Below are positions 8,028 to 17,699 of a stretch of 64,000 bases of DNA, piece by piece (the first letter of the stretch is position 1; the number at the start of each line of letters is the position of its first letter). This DNA comes from Legionella massiliensis. Lineage in GTDB: Bacteria; Pseudomonadota; Gammaproteobacteria; Legionellales; Legionellaceae. The position numbers and the translations under genes were made by a program. Under the pieces are notes generated by a model, which worked only from the letters and a program-made list of their open reading frames with translations, was not told where the DNA came from and searched no databases. Where the stretch lies: positions 682,001 to 746,000 of the forward strand of contig NZ_CCVW01000003.1 in assembly GCF_000756815.1 (NCBI RefSeq). Direction: 5' to 3'.

Positions 8028-11000
8028 TTATAGAGAAAACTCAGAAATACTTGAAGTTGGATTTATAGCACTTGCCCTTCGTGATCGTCCTGGAGAGGAG
8101 GTATGAAACAGAGAAGGATGATGGGAGTGCCTAGCCGACTCATCGGCGGTGATCACTGGTAATCGATCACCGAGTAAGGCCTCAAACATGCAATGTGTAC
8201 TATTATGCTCATGAGGTAAATGCTCAGTGCGTACAGGATTATCTAAAAAATACTGCTTATCCTCGTTAATGCCAGTAATAGGGTGGTTAGAGGCTTTCTT
8301 GTTTTGCAAGACGCCATGTAGGGCTAAGTCCTCATCCTCAAAGGCCCAATGATAAAGCTGGCGGCGTAAAACCTGTATTTTTCCTAAGAGGTCGTGTTTG
8401 AAGTGTCCTACCTTATTGTCAATCCAATTTGCGCCCAAGGTTACACCTCTAGCTGCTAAGCGAAACACTATTCCAATACTATTGTCCCAAACAATAGCTG
8501 CAGTAGTTAAGAGCTTGCCAGCCGTGTAGGTAAGAGCTCTGGTTATTGGATTCAGGATGCTTAGAGCGATACGTATGCAAAGAGAAGTGATATCAATTAA
8601 GGGCAAAACAACCAGATTTTTCATCAGTTGAAATGGTGGTGAAAAAATTGCCATTGCCCAATTAGCTACTGAATTAATAATACTGTTTTGTGAATAGGTA
8701 CCAAAGGGTGAATAAAAGCCATAGAGTGGCGAAAGGCGAAAACCTGTCAGATAGTTCCAACTATCAGGTCGTGTCGCAAAGTCAATTAAGACCTCTCCCA
8801 AAGCATCCCAGTTACCTATCGTTGCTAAGGTTTTGCTGAGCATGTTGGTTAGACCGCGGAAGGGCACATGAATAAGCAGTGAGGCCATCTCCTGGAAAGG
8901 TATAGTGGCTATTGCCAATGATAAATCTGCAAGGCCAGCAAAAATTTGCTTGCCTGTACGAAGCAATAAATTCCAACTTTTCTTTAAACCAGAAAGTAGC
9001 CCATCTTTAAAGCCATAATGATAAGCCTCTATGAAGGGTCCAATTAACATTTTCCCCAGAATCATTCCACATCTAAGCAACCACTTAATCGTGCCAAGAA
9101 ACCAATCATTACCAGGATATTTTAGGGTATCGTTAATTGCTACACCCTGTTTAGCGCCAAGGAAAGCATAGTTTATATAAGGAAATTCCCCCATTTCCTC
9201 TTGTAGGCTAGGGAATATTTTGCACAAGCTCCAACCCATGGCAATTGCCAAAGAAATGACAATTGCTACCTCTGCAGGATCGTCTTTTAATATATCAATG
9301 GCTTGGATTAGAAACTGATCAAAATTTCCCGCAAGAATCATTCCCTGCCAATAGGTAGTTGCCGCAGACAGGGCTTCTGAAAGCATGCCATGGCTCATCC
9401 ACCTGCCGAAGTCTTGGGTTGGGCCTATTCCTGCGATTAATCCATTTAAATGCAATTTAGCAAGGATGGAAGTAAGTACTTTGGGGGCAATGATTGCCCC
9501 AGCCCCGTAAAAATAAGCGGCTGCAGCCAGGGTACCAGTGATTGGGTGCCTTTCACTGGCATCAACGAAAAAGGCTGCAAGATGACGCGCTACACTTAGG
9601 GCTCGATGCAGGGGGTCATCATAGGCTTGTGGACTAGGAGGATGCTCTTCACGAACAATGACGTAATTACTTTCTCGAATTTGTGTTTCGATAAACTCTT
9701 CCAAAGTTTGATCATTAGAAAGTAAACCCCGGTTTCTTAAAATTTCTTGCAGGGTTGTGTGAAAATGCTCGGTAAACGTTTTATTGCCTAGATCTTCTCC
9801 GCCATCTTCTGTATCTGATTCCTCCGGTTGCGGATGTCCTGCATTGATATGATTGTTAAAGTCGTTATATAAGTCATTGCCAATATAATCTTTCAGCGAA
9901 TTGTAAAGATAAATAAAGAAAGCAGGTACGCGAGAAAGAAAGGCTTTGAACTGTAGGCTTATACGCTCGGGTAAGAAGAGGGGGCCCTTCGCTAGTTCGC
10001 TTAGAGAGGATAAATCATCGCCAGTAGGGAGAGGATAATATAAGCCACTGCTTTCAAAATAATTAATTTTCAACATTTCATTGTGCAAGCGCACAACAAG
10101 CTGATTATGCGGTAATTTTACCCAGTTGCCATCAGCACGCGTGCCGAGCAGACGTATTGCCTCTTCGGCGGTCTCTGCCTCTAGGGGTAAATATCTTGCC
10201 TTAGTCAGGGCCTTAACCATGGTATTGAGATCAGGGTAACCGTTTTGTTGGAGCCCTTTTAAGTGGTAATAGGGCTTAATTTTAGTGATTGAAATACCGC
10301 CAGTCTGGATAATCGTCTCACTGGCATGCTCGGGTTTTTTGGGGGAAGCCAAATGATTCACTAAGTCTTGGCAATTTTGCCAAAGCTTAGAAAAAAATAC
10401 TTGCACGCGTTTAAAACGATTTGCAGGAATATTAGATAATTGTGAACCGGCTTCCAGACCATAAAGTTGGCAGATTACCCGGAGAGTATCCTCTATCGCT
10501 GCTTCATCATTGCCAATATGTAATTCACTGTCCCAAACATAGCAGGGTGGGAGCTCTGAGTTGTCAGTCACATGTTGACTGAAGTCAAGTTGATCAAGCC
10601 TTGAAACAGGGTGGACTCGATTAAATTCATAGTGATGAGCAAATTTACAGATGTCATATAAAATAGAGCCTAAATCACCTTCAGAAACAACAGGATTATT
10701 AGCTATTAGACGATTACCATCACGACAGTCTTCAAGAATATTGATAAGGTCTTGACGTAATTTCTCTTGCCCTTCCCAATCGTGAGGATTCAGCGCACGT
10801 TCCTTTGCTAATAAGGATTGCAACCTCTTTATACAGGTTGTGGTTAATTGGTATTTTGCGAGCTGCTCTATAGAACGTGGTTGAGCATAGAAGTCCGAAC
10901 GAATCCGATAACGATTAAGAAGGCTAATCGCATTGGCCACAATTGAGGCGCAACGTGTTCCTGGTAATTGCTTCAGTTTTTCTGGAGCATGAGATAAAAG

Positions 11001-11219
11001 AAGTATTTGGACGGTATTTTTGTCATGATTAGCAATAAGGCGCAGGCGATCTCCACCAGGTAAGAGATAATCTGTGTTGTAGGAGCCATATAAAACGGTT
11101 CCAGCCTGCCCGCTGGTCGCTGAACCAGTAATTGTAGGTGTTGGAGTATGTTGATAGGGGTGGACTTGTAATTGAATTACTGTTTGTAATCGACCGTTAA
11201 TTAACTGAACAATGGCCAT
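8028..11219 (-). CDS. Very large orphan protein with hydrophobic C-terminal half (effector candidate)
   Basis: Not recognised. The frame opens at a TTG at 11282, but the ATG at 11219 (MAIVQLINGRL) is the better start, giving 1063 aa. The N-terminal half is soluble, with an acidic linker EESDTEDGGEDL around residue 470. From about residue 570 come several hydrophobic helical segments, such as AEVAIVISLAIAMGW and TLAAAAYFYGAGAIIAP, so the protein may insert in or peripherally bind membranes. The tail is basic and serine-rich (SPGRSRRASAINPTSSIS). No transporter or enzyme motif was seen. Large, unique, with a hydrophilic head and helical membrane-active tail: the pattern fits a Dot/Icm substrate, by inference only. 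It is transcribed toward pilE with an 85-bp gap. Confidence 0.65.
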   Translation of the reverse strand: MAIVQLINGRLQTVIQLQVHPYQHTPTPTITGSATSGQAGTVLYGSYNTDYLLPGGDRLRLIANHDKNTVQILLLSHAPEKLKQLPGTRCASIVANAISLLNRYRIRSDFYAQPRSIEQLAKYQLTTTCIKRLQSLLAKERALNPHDWEGQEKLRQDLINILEDCRDGNRLIANNPVVSEGDLGSILYDICKFAHHYEFNRVHPVSRLDQLDFSQHVTDNSELPPCYVWDSELHIGNDEAAIEDTLRVICQLYGLEAGSQLSNIPANRFKRVQVFFSKLWQNCQDLVNHLASPKKPEHASETIIQTGGISITKIKPYYHLKGLQQNGYPDLNTMVKALTKARYLPLEAETAEEAIRLLGTRADGNWVKLPHNQLVVRLHNEMLKINYFESSGLYYPLPTGDDLSSLSELAKGPLFLPERISLQFKAFLSRVPAFFIYLYNSLKDYIGNDLYNDFNNHINAGHPQPEESDTEDGGEDLGNKTFTEHFHTTLQEILRNRGLLSNDQTLEEFIETQIRESNYVIVREEHPPSPQAYDDPLHRALSVARHLAAFFVDASERHPITGTLAAAAYFYGAGAIIAPKVLTSILAKLHLNGLIAGIGPTQDFGRWMSHGMLSEALSAATTYWQGMILAGNFDQFLIQAIDILKDDPAEVAIVISLAIAMGWSLCKIFPSLQEEMGEFPYINYAFLGAKQGVAINDTLKYPGNDWFLGTIKWLLRCGMILGKMLIGPFIEAYHYGFKDGLLSGLKKSWNLLLRTGKQIFAGLADLSLAIATIPFQEMASLLIHVPFRGLTNMLSKTLATIGNWDALGEVLIDFATRPDSWNYLTGFRLSPLYGFYSPFGTYSQNSIINSVANWAMAIFSPPFQLMKNLVVLPLIDITSLCIRIALSILNPITRALTYTAGKLLTTAAIVWDNSIGIVFRLAARGVTLGANWIDNKVGHFKHDLLGKIQVLRRQLYHWAFEDEDLALHGVLQNKKASNHPITGINEDKQYFLDNPVRTEHLPHEHNSTHCMFEALLGDRLPVITADESARHSHHPSLFHTSSPGRSRRASAINPTSSISEFSL

Positions 11220-11346
11220 GGTCAAATCTAAGAAAGGCTTAGTTAATGAGCGACAGTATAGATTTTTACCGGACGAAGGCAAGTTAAATTAAATTGCGAA
11301 ATTATTAAAAATAAGTTTTTTGCGTATTATCATAGAGCAAACGCCC

Positions 11347-11480
11347 ACTGCCATTAAGTTAAGGGCATTTGTCATTCCCGCGAAGGCGGGAAACCATCTC
11401 TACATTGGCACTGTGCTTAGCTAGAAATAGTTTCCCGCCTTCGCGGGAATGACAAAACCTTCCTTAACTTAATGGCAGTA
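11347..11480. repeat. MITE-like palindromic element, copy 1
   Basis: The outer arms read CTGCCATTAAGTTAAGG and the complement. Inner perfect 24-bp inverted repeats lie at 11370-11393 and 11431-11454 (arms contain TCATTCCCGCGAAGGCGGG). A 37-bp core lies at 11394-11430 with GGCACTGTGC near its middle. Copy 2 is at 33658-33790. The core has the same orientation in both copies while the outer arms are swapped. No ORF is present. Confidence 0.9.
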
Positions 11481-11553
11481 GGGCAAAAACCCTGCTGGCA
11501 ATTAGCAGGGTGGACTGATAAAATGTGCTAAAAATAGACAGGATTAAAAATTA

Positions 11554-12441
11554 ATGACAGATTATTGCGGCTATATTGCTTTGGTTGGACGGCCTAATGT
11601 TGGTAAATCAACGTTGTTGAATCGTATCTTACAGCAAAAATTATCAATTACCTCACGCAAACCTCAAACAACCAGACACAGCATCTTGGGTATACAAACT
11701 CATGATGAATATCAGTTTGTTTATGTGGATACGCCAGGGATTCATCAGGGGTCAAAGAAAGCGATGAATCGCATGATGAATAAAACGGCCAATGCAGCCT
11801 TGCGTGATGTTGACGTTATCGCCTTTATCGTTGATGGCACACATTGGCAGGATGAGGATGAATATGTCCTTAGCCTAATTAAAAAAGCCAAGGTTCCCTG
11901 TGTTTTGGTGGTTAATAAGGTGGATAAAATTGTTGATAAGACTCAGCTTTTACCCTGGTTGGAAACAATGAGCCAGCGCCATGATTTTGCGGCGATTATT
12001 CCGCTTTCGGCCAAAACGGGAGTGCAGGTCGATAATTTGCAACAGCAGCTACAAGCCTTTCTTCCTGAGGGACCGCATTTGTTTGCTGATGATCAGTTTA
12101 CTGACCGCTCCACTCGCTTTTTGTGCGCAGAACTACTGCGTGAGAAAATTTTTCGTCTCTGCGGCCAAGAATTACCGTATTCCACTACTGTTGAAATTGA
12201 ATCTTATAAAGATGAGGGCGAGCTTGTGCGTATCCATGCCCTGATTATGGTGGATAAAGATAATCACAAGCGCATTATCATTGGCGATAAAGGAAGAAAA
12301 TTAAAAGAAATGGCAACTAGCGCTCGTATAGATATGGAAAAGCTTTTGGATAAAAAGGTTTTTCTGCAATGTTGGTGTAAGGTCAAATCAGGCTGGGCTG
12401 ACGATGAACGCCTATTAAAACAATTAGGCTATGACAGCTGA
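11554..12441 (+). CDS. era: GTPase Era, ribosome assembly factor
   Basis: Era is an essential GTPase that binds the 3' end of 16S rRNA during 30S maturation. The G1 motif GRPNVGKS lies at residues 12-19. The switch region SRKPQTTRHSI, G3 DTPGI and G4 NKVD follow, with a C-terminal KH RNA-binding domain (IIGDKGRKLKEM) near residue 245. The length of 295 aa is typical. It overlaps recO by 11 bp, the conserved era-recO coupling. The pdxJ gene that often follows directly is separated here by an inserted ankyrin-type gene. Confidence 0.98.
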   Translation: MTDYCGYIALVGRPNVGKSTLLNRILQQKLSITSRKPQTTRHSILGIQTHDEYQFVYVDTPGIHQGSKKAMNRMMNKTANAALRDVDVIAFIVDGTHWQDEDEYVLSLIKKAKVPCVLVVNKVDKIVDKTQLLPWLETMSQRHDFAAIIPLSAKTGVQVDNLQQQLQAFLPEGPHLFADDQFTDRSTRFLCAELLREKIFRLCGQELPYSTTVEIESYKDEGELVRIHALIMVDKDNHKRIIIGDKGRKLKEMATSARIDMEKLLDKKVFLQCWCKVKSGWADDERLLKQLGYDS

Positions 12442-13132
12442 GGCCTTAGAAGCCTGGGTTTTACATAAGACACCCTCGGGTGATAGTTCGGCGCGGGTAA
12501 CTTTCTTTACCCGCGAGAAAGGTCTTTTGAACTGCCTGTGCAAAGGAGGCCGCACACCCAAGAAGCAAGCTCTCTTACAACCTTTTGCACCATTGTGGCT
12601 TGCCCTTGATGTTCGCAGAGATTGGCATTTTGTACGTAATATGGAAATGTTGGTAGGTGTGCCGGAACTGAAGGGAAACTCACTTTTTGCCGGTCTTTAT
12701 GTCAATGAATTATTGTACTACGCACTGAAGCCCATGGATTCTCAGCCGGAATTGTATGATATCTACCTCTCTACCATCGAGGGTTTAGCAGCCGTCAGCG
12801 AGCGTTTGGCTATTGAAATAGTACTAAGACGTTTTGAATGGGCTTTATTAGAAACTTGTGGCTACGCTATTTCCTTCACCCACACGGCAGACCATTCTGC
12901 TCCAATTCTTGCCGAATCTTACTATCAATTTGTCGCCGGCCAGGGTTTTATTCTGGCTGATACAGGTATTCCTGGACAGGATATTCTTGCTATTGCTGCA
13001 GGGCATTTACGCCTGGAGGTCTTGAAAAGCGCAAAATTCATCATGCGGCAGGCAATTGATCATTTTCTCGAAGGGCGAATACTGAAGTCACGATCTTTGT
13101 ATCCAGGCAAAGGAAGGCCAATGCAAAAATGA
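12431..13132 (+). CDS. recO: DNA repair protein RecO
   Basis: RecO acts in the RecFOR pathway, displacing SSB and helping RecA load at gaps. The 233-aa product starts with an N-terminal OB-fold (EAWVLHKTPSGDSSARVTFF, then a KGG(R/A) turn) and continues into an all-helical C-terminal domain with YVNELLYYAL. No zinc-binding cysteine cluster is evident, as in enterobacterial RecO. The start codon lies inside the 3' end of era, implying coupled translation. Confidence 0.95.
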   Translation: MTAEALEAWVLHKTPSGDSSARVTFFTREKGLLNCLCKGGRTPKKQALLQPFAPLWLALDVRRDWHFVRNMEMLVGVPELKGNSLFAGLYVNELLYYALKPMDSQPELYDIYLSTIEGLAAVSERLAIEIVLRRFEWALLETCGYAISFTHTADHSAPILAESYYQFVAGQGFILADTGIPGQDILAIAAGHLRLEVLKSAKFIMRQAIDHFLEGRILKSRSLYPGKGRPMQK

Positions 13133-13217
13133 TATATAAGGCATTGGAAATTATTATTGGTGTTTTTTTAGGCAATCCTATAGTATTGCATAATTTTATA
13201 TCTGGCTGTGTAAAAAC

Positions 13218-14948
13218 ATGCACTCTATTTTTGATCTTGATGACCTAGAATTCCTAAGAACGAATGGTTTAGGGCTAAGACATGTTGAATTAGCAAAAGG
13301 CTTGGATGAGCAACAAAATGGCTCAGATAGAGGCGACGCTGTTAGTTTGGCAAATTATGGTCTAAATGAAAAATATTCTTCTTTTCGCCACCTAGTTACT
13401 GATGAAAATTGCATAACCTTGCAAAAAGAAATTGAAAATTTTATTTTCCAATCATTCAAGTGTTTTCACCGTTCCAGTTATCGTTATCAAGATGCAGCCT
13501 TTCATTTAATGTCACGCGGGGATGAGGCACGTATTCCTTATGATTTTGGTAGTACTTATCCACTAGGCAAATGTGGAACTAGGGCTTTTACCGCGGATCA
13601 AATCGTATTTTCAATTTTTACTGATAGTTATCAAAATGAAGATATCGCTCATGCTACTGAACAGGTTTTTTTAGAGTTTAAGAATAAATTCAGGCAATTA
13701 AAAATTCAAAAAATTCAAACATGGCTAGCCCAGATTCAACAGAGCGAGGCTACAGGGGCTAAACGTTTGGCTGCTCTGCTGGTTCGATTAATTGATATCT
13801 ATTCTGAAAATAGTTATTTAGTGCAGCCAGTCTATAAAAAATTAGAGCTGTTGCTTAAGCAAGAGGATTATCCCTTAGCTAGCATTGAAGAGCTGGAAGC
13901 TATTCTGCAAACCGTGGGTGCTGAGAAAAAGGGTGAATTAACTTTGATTTACACTTACAAAGAAGAATGCTGGGATGCAATGGATGAGTACACACTCAAG
14001 GAAAAATTGTTGCATTATGTTAGAAACCAAAATTTAGAAAAGGTAAAAATTTGTTTAAGCCGACTAGAGCCTAGCAGTTTTGCAACACTGGATTGGCCTA
14101 TGGGATGCCCCTTGCAAGTTGCGGCCTCCTTTTCATCGATTGACATTTTAGAAGCGGTCTATGGATTTTATCCGCAACGCTATGACTTGCTTGTGCAGAA
14201 TGAAAATCTTGCTACCCCTATTTTCTTTGCATTCCGGGCGGGCGAATTTAAGAATACGGATTTTCTTCTTTCACAACGACCCATGCTTATACGCGATCTG
14301 TCTTGCTCAAGGCAGCATATTTTTAGCAATCCTCCTGAACAATTTACTGAGAACTATTTTCAAACGCTCGATCATTTATTGCAGCAGGGCGCTACGGTTG
14401 GCAATGAACTGAGTGGGCTGTTTGAAAACCCCTTCGCAATTTGTGTAAGACAGGTTGGTTTTTCAGGCTGTGAGCCAACGCGCTTTTTTAGCCGCTTCTT
14501 ACCTCTGACAGATTATCATTCTAAATATTGGGGGCTTTTGTCTTGTGCTAATGAGCTTTACTTCCTTTGTGATCACTCAACAACTCAGTTGTTAAATGAC
14601 TCGCCTTATGTAGAGATTTTTCTAGGGCTGCAATCAGTAATTTTCGCATCACTCACTGAGGAAGAATGCAGGCAAATCAATGAATTAGTTCGTAAAGGCA
14701 TTTATAGCGGCAATGCGAGAGAAAGACTTTTAAATGATCTGGCTGGTTTGCCTGGTGCTGAGAATAAAAGAAAGGTTCAACTTTGCTTTAATACTGAGAT
14801 AAAACAGGTTGAGGAACCAAACTATCAAACCGCAAATCCCTATCGTTGGTCCTGCTTAAAGCCCAATCCTCTTAGAACAGAGGAGGTAGCTGACTATGAT
14901 GATCTGAGCGAATCGGGTATGACACTTCCAGCTTGTTCTATTTTCTAA
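13218..14948 (+). CDS. Ankyrin-repeat protein ending in a CaaX box (effector candidate)
   Basis: The 576-aa protein has no close recognisable enzyme domain. Residues of about 262-395 carry two or three degenerate ankyrin repeats, for example CPLQVAASFSSIDILEAVY and NLATPIFFAFRAGEFKNTDF. The N-terminal 250 aa are mixed helical and unrecognised. The last four residues are CSIF (codons TGT TCT ATT TTC then TAA), matching the eukaryotic CaaX prenylation consensus. An acidic stretch EEVADYDDLSESG precedes it. Legionella ankyrin effectors such as AnkB use a C-terminal CaaX for host lipidation, so an exported, membrane-anchored role is a reasonable inference. It splits the usual recO-pdxJ linkage, suggesting later insertion. 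No F-box was recognised. Confidence 0.75.
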   Translation: MHSIFDLDDLEFLRTNGLGLRHVELAKGLDEQQNGSDRGDAVSLANYGLNEKYSSFRHLVTDENCITLQKEIENFIFQSFKCFHRSSYRYQDAAFHLMSRGDEARIPYDFGSTYPLGKCGTRAFTADQIVFSIFTDSYQNEDIAHATEQVFLEFKNKFRQLKIQKIQTWLAQIQQSEATGAKRLAALLVRLIDIYSENSYLVQPVYKKLELLLKQEDYPLASIEELEAILQTVGAEKKGELTLIYTYKEECWDAMDEYTLKEKLLHYVRNQNLEKVKICLSRLEPSSFATLDWPMGCPLQVAASFSSIDILEAVYGFYPQRYDLLVQNENLATPIFFAFRAGEFKNTDFLLSQRPMLIRDLSCSRQHIFSNPPEQFTENYFQTLDHLLQQGATVGNELSGLFENPFAICVRQVGFSGCEPTRFFSRFLPLTDYHSKYWGLLSCANELYFLCDHSTTQLLNDSPYVEIFLGLQSVIFASLTEEECRQINELVRKGIYSGNARERLLNDLAGLPGAENKRKVQLCFNTEIKQVEEPNYQTANPYRWSCLKPNPLRTEEVADYDDLSESGMTLPACSIF

Positions 14949-15084
14949 GATCTTTGTTCTTAGGGCTCCGTTCGGCCTGAGCAGATCAGCCCGCAGTGCT
15001 TTTCTCATTATTCCCTTCACCTAAGACGGGAGGCATAAGTTGGCACATAAATCGCATGAAAATCCACAATTACCAGACGTCCCC

Positions 15085-15114
15085 TTGTCGTCCTTACTTA
15101 ATTAGCGTCATAAT
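15085..15114 (+). promoter_or_regulatory. Possible promoter for pdxJ
   Basis: TTGTCG (15085-15090) and CATAAT (15109-15114) are 18 bp apart, about 35 bp before the pdxJ ATG. An AAGGTG ribosome-binding site lies 8-9 bp before the start. Prediction by eye. Confidence 0.4.
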
Positions 15115-15148
15115 TTGTAGCAGTAGTTTTAATAAAAGGTGAATAACG

Positions 15149-15892
15149 ATGTCTAAACAAATTTTTCTTGGCGTTAATATAGATCATATTGCAACAGTCC
15201 GGCAGGCGCGTGGTACACGTTATCCTGATCCTGTAAAGGCGGCTATGGATGCGGAAGAGGCGGGAGCAGATGGCATTACCTTGCACATGCGTGAAGATTT
15301 ACGCCATATCCAGGCTCGTGATGTGCGCTTAATTAAAGAGGTTTTGCAAACCAAAATGAATTTAGAGCTGGCTGTCACAGATGCAATGTTGGATTTTGCC
15401 GAAGAGATTAAACCCGAATGTAGCTGCCTGGTACCTGAAAAGCGTGAGGAATTAACGACAGAGGGGGGGCTGGATGTTGTTGGTCACTATAATGTGGTTG
15501 CTAATGCAGTTAAGCGCTTACAGCGAATTGGTTCGGAAGTTTCCTTGTTTATCGATGCCGATAAAAAACAAATTGAGGCTGCAGCCGCTATTGGTGCACC
15601 AGTGATTGAGATCCATACTGGTTGCTATGCTGATGCGACAAATCCTGTTGAACGGCAACATGAATTGCAGCGCATTAAAGAGGCTGCTGAATTTGCAGCG
15701 TCCTTAAATTTGATTGTTAATGCCGGACATGGTTTAAATTATCATAATGTTCAGGCAATTGCGGCTATTAAAGAGTTACATGAACTAAACATTGGCCATG
15801 CAATTATCGCTCAGGCATTGTTCTGTGGTATGAAAGAGGCGGTGAGGGACATGCGTCAACTTATGCTGGAAGCAAGAAATTATGCCAAATAG
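15149..15892 (+). CDS. pdxJ: Pyridoxine 5'-phosphate synthase
   Basis: PdxJ condenses 1-deoxyxylulose 5-phosphate with 3-amino-2-oxopropyl phosphate to form pyridoxine 5'-phosphate in the DXP-dependent vitamin B6 pathway. Family signatures are visible: [16 protein letters not shown] at the N-terminus, [25 protein letters not shown] and [11 protein letters not shown]. The 247-aa length is standard for this TIM-barrel enzyme. An AAGGTG precedes the ATG. The last 11 bp overlap the oxidoreductase alpha-subunit gene, so the three genes are probably co-translated. Confidence 0.97.
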   Translation: MSKQIFLGVNIDHIATVRQARGTRYPDPVKAAMDAEEAGADGITLHMREDLRHIQARDVRLIKEVLQTKMNLELAVTDAMLDFAEEIKPECSCLVPEKREELTTEGGLDVVGHYNVVANAVKRLQRIGSEVSLFIDADKKQIEAAAAIGAPVIEIHTGCYADATNPVERQHELQRIKEAAEFAASLNLIVNAGHGLNYHNVQAIAAIKELHELNIGHAIIAQALFCGMKEAVRDMRQLMLEARNYAK

Positions 15893-17699
15893 AGATTCAA
15901 TTGTTATCCGATTAACCGGTGATTCCGGCGATGGAGTGCAACTTGTTGGAGAGCAATTAACGATTACTGCTGCTCTAACAGGACGTGATGTTAGGACCCT
16001 GCCTGATTTCCCAGCGGAAATCAGGGCACCTGCCGGAACCGTTGCCGGTGTATCTGGATTTCAGTTGGCAATGGCAGAACAAGCAATTTTTACGGCCGGG
16101 GAAGAGCTGGATGTTTTGGTCGCATTGAATCCCGCAGCCTTAAAGCATTCGCTAGAGCATTTAAATCCTGGCGGCTTATTGATTATCAATGAAGACAGTT
16201 TTTCCGAAAAAGACTGGCAAAAAGCAGGCCTTAATCCCGACGTTTTGGATAAGGCAGCTGAACACTATCATTTGGTTGCCCTACCTTTAGTCACTCAGAC
16301 TCTCAAGGCGGTTGAAAGTCTTGATATCAGTCATGCTCAGGCTAAGAAGGCAAAGAACTTTTATGTGCTAGGCTTGGTCTTGTGGCTTTTTGATTTACCT
16401 ACAGACAGTTGCCTGGCCTTTATCACTAAAAAATTTAAAGCAAATCAACAGATTGCCAAAGCGAATGAGTTAACCTTATTAGCTGGTTATAACTACGCTA
16501 TGACGCTGGAACTAAGCCGCCGGCAATTTATGCTTGGACAGGTAAGTCGTGACAATGGCGAATACCGGCAAATTACTGGGGTTGAGGCCGTGGCTTTGGC
16601 CTTGGCTACCCTTGCGGTCAGCACCAAAATACCCTTATTCGTTTCTGGATATCCAATTACACCGGCCTCCGCCATTTTGCACGAAAGCGCAAAATTAGCT
16701 GATTATGGCGTGCAACTGTTACAGGCTGAAGATGAGATTGCAGCAATTTGCTCTTGCATTGGTGCAGCCTATGGCGGCTGTTTAGCCTTGACCTGTACTT
16801 CAGGACCAGGACTAGATTTGAAAAGTGAAAGCCTCGGTTTAGCGGTAATGACTGAGCTACCGCTCGTCTTGCTGGATATTCAGAGAGCAGGCGCATCAAC
16901 AGGTTTGCCGACCAAAACAGGGCAAAGTGATCTAAGGCAAGCCTTATACGGACGCCATGGTGAGGCACCCTTGCCGGTTCTAGCAGCTAAATCCTCAGCG
17001 GATTGTTTTAACACGATTATTGAAGCCTTCACTCTGGCAACCAAATACATGACCCCTGTGATTGTGTTGCTCGATGCCTATTTAGCTAATGCGGCAGAAC
17101 CCTGGAAGATTCCTGCTGTAGAGTCTATCAAGATCCCTGAAATTAACTTTAACCGTTTTCCCAAACCCTATCAGCGCGATGAGCTATTAACTCGTAGCTG
17201 GAATGTGCCAGGAACTGCTGGGTTTATTCATCAAATTGGTGGCTTGGAAAAGCAGGGGGAAGAAGGGCGTGTTAGTTATGATGCGGAAAATCATCAAAAA
17301 ATGGTCAAATTAAGAGCCGATAAAGTTGCTGGCATTTCACGTGATTATGCTGAATTGACAATCGAAGGCGATGAAAATGCTAAGACCTTGGTGATAGGCT
17401 GGGGAAGCACCTATGGCAGTTTGAAATCCGCGGTGAATCAATGTCATGCTGAAGGCTTAGCACTTGCCTTGGTGCATCTACGTCATTTAAATCCTTTGCC
17501 AGCAGATTTGGCCAGGCTTCTGACTAAATTTGATAGGATTTTGGTCGCTGAACTCAATTCAGGGCAATTGTGTCAGCTCTTACGAGCAACTTATTTGGTT
17601 GATGCTAAATCAATTAATCAATGTAATGGCCAGCCTTTTACTGTGAGCCATCTTGTTACAGCCATTAAATTGGAAGCTAACTATGAACAGCAGCTATAA
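15882..17699 (+). CDS. korA: 2-oxoacid:acceptor oxidoreductase, fused gamma-alpha subunit (KorA type)
   Basis: The 605-aa protein joins an N-terminal gamma domain ([33 protein letters not shown], about 1-190) to an alpha, pyrimidine-binding domain ([13 protein letters not shown] near residue 260, [28 protein letters not shown]). This is the layout of 2-oxoglutarate-type KorA proteins. With KorB it would oxidatively decarboxylate a 2-oxoacid to its acyl-CoA using TPP and pass electrons to ferredoxin or a similar carrier. No delta/ferredoxin subunit is encoded nearby. It overlaps pdxJ by 11 bp and korB by 17 bp. Substrate preference is not fixed by sequence alone. Confidence 0.88.
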   Translation: MPNRDSIVIRLTGDSGDGVQLVGEQLTITAALTGRDVRTLPDFPAEIRAPAGTVAGVSGFQLAMAEQAIFTAGEELDVLVALNPAALKHSLEHLNPGGLLIINEDSFSEKDWQKAGLNPDVLDKAAEHYHLVALPLVTQTLKAVESLDISHAQAKKAKNFYVLGLVLWLFDLPTDSCLAFITKKFKANQQIAKANELTLLAGYNYAMTLELSRRQFMLGQVSRDNGEYRQITGVEAVALALATLAVSTKIPLFVSGYPITPASAILHESAKLADYGVQLLQAEDEIAAICSCIGAAYGGCLALTCTSGPGLDLKSESLGLAVMTELPLVLLDIQRAGASTGLPTKTGQSDLRQALYGRHGEAPLPVLAAKSSADCFNTIIEAFTLATKYMTPVIVLLDAYLANAAEPWKIPAVESIKIPEINFNRFPKPYQRDELLTRSWNVPGTAGFIHQIGGLEKQGEEGRVSYDAENHQKMVKLRADKVAGISRDYAELTIEGDENAKTLVIGWGSTYGSLKSAVNQCHAEGLALALVHLRHLNPLPADLARLLTKFDRILVAELNSGQLCQLLRATYLVDAKSINQCNGQPFTVSHLVTAIKLEANYEQQL

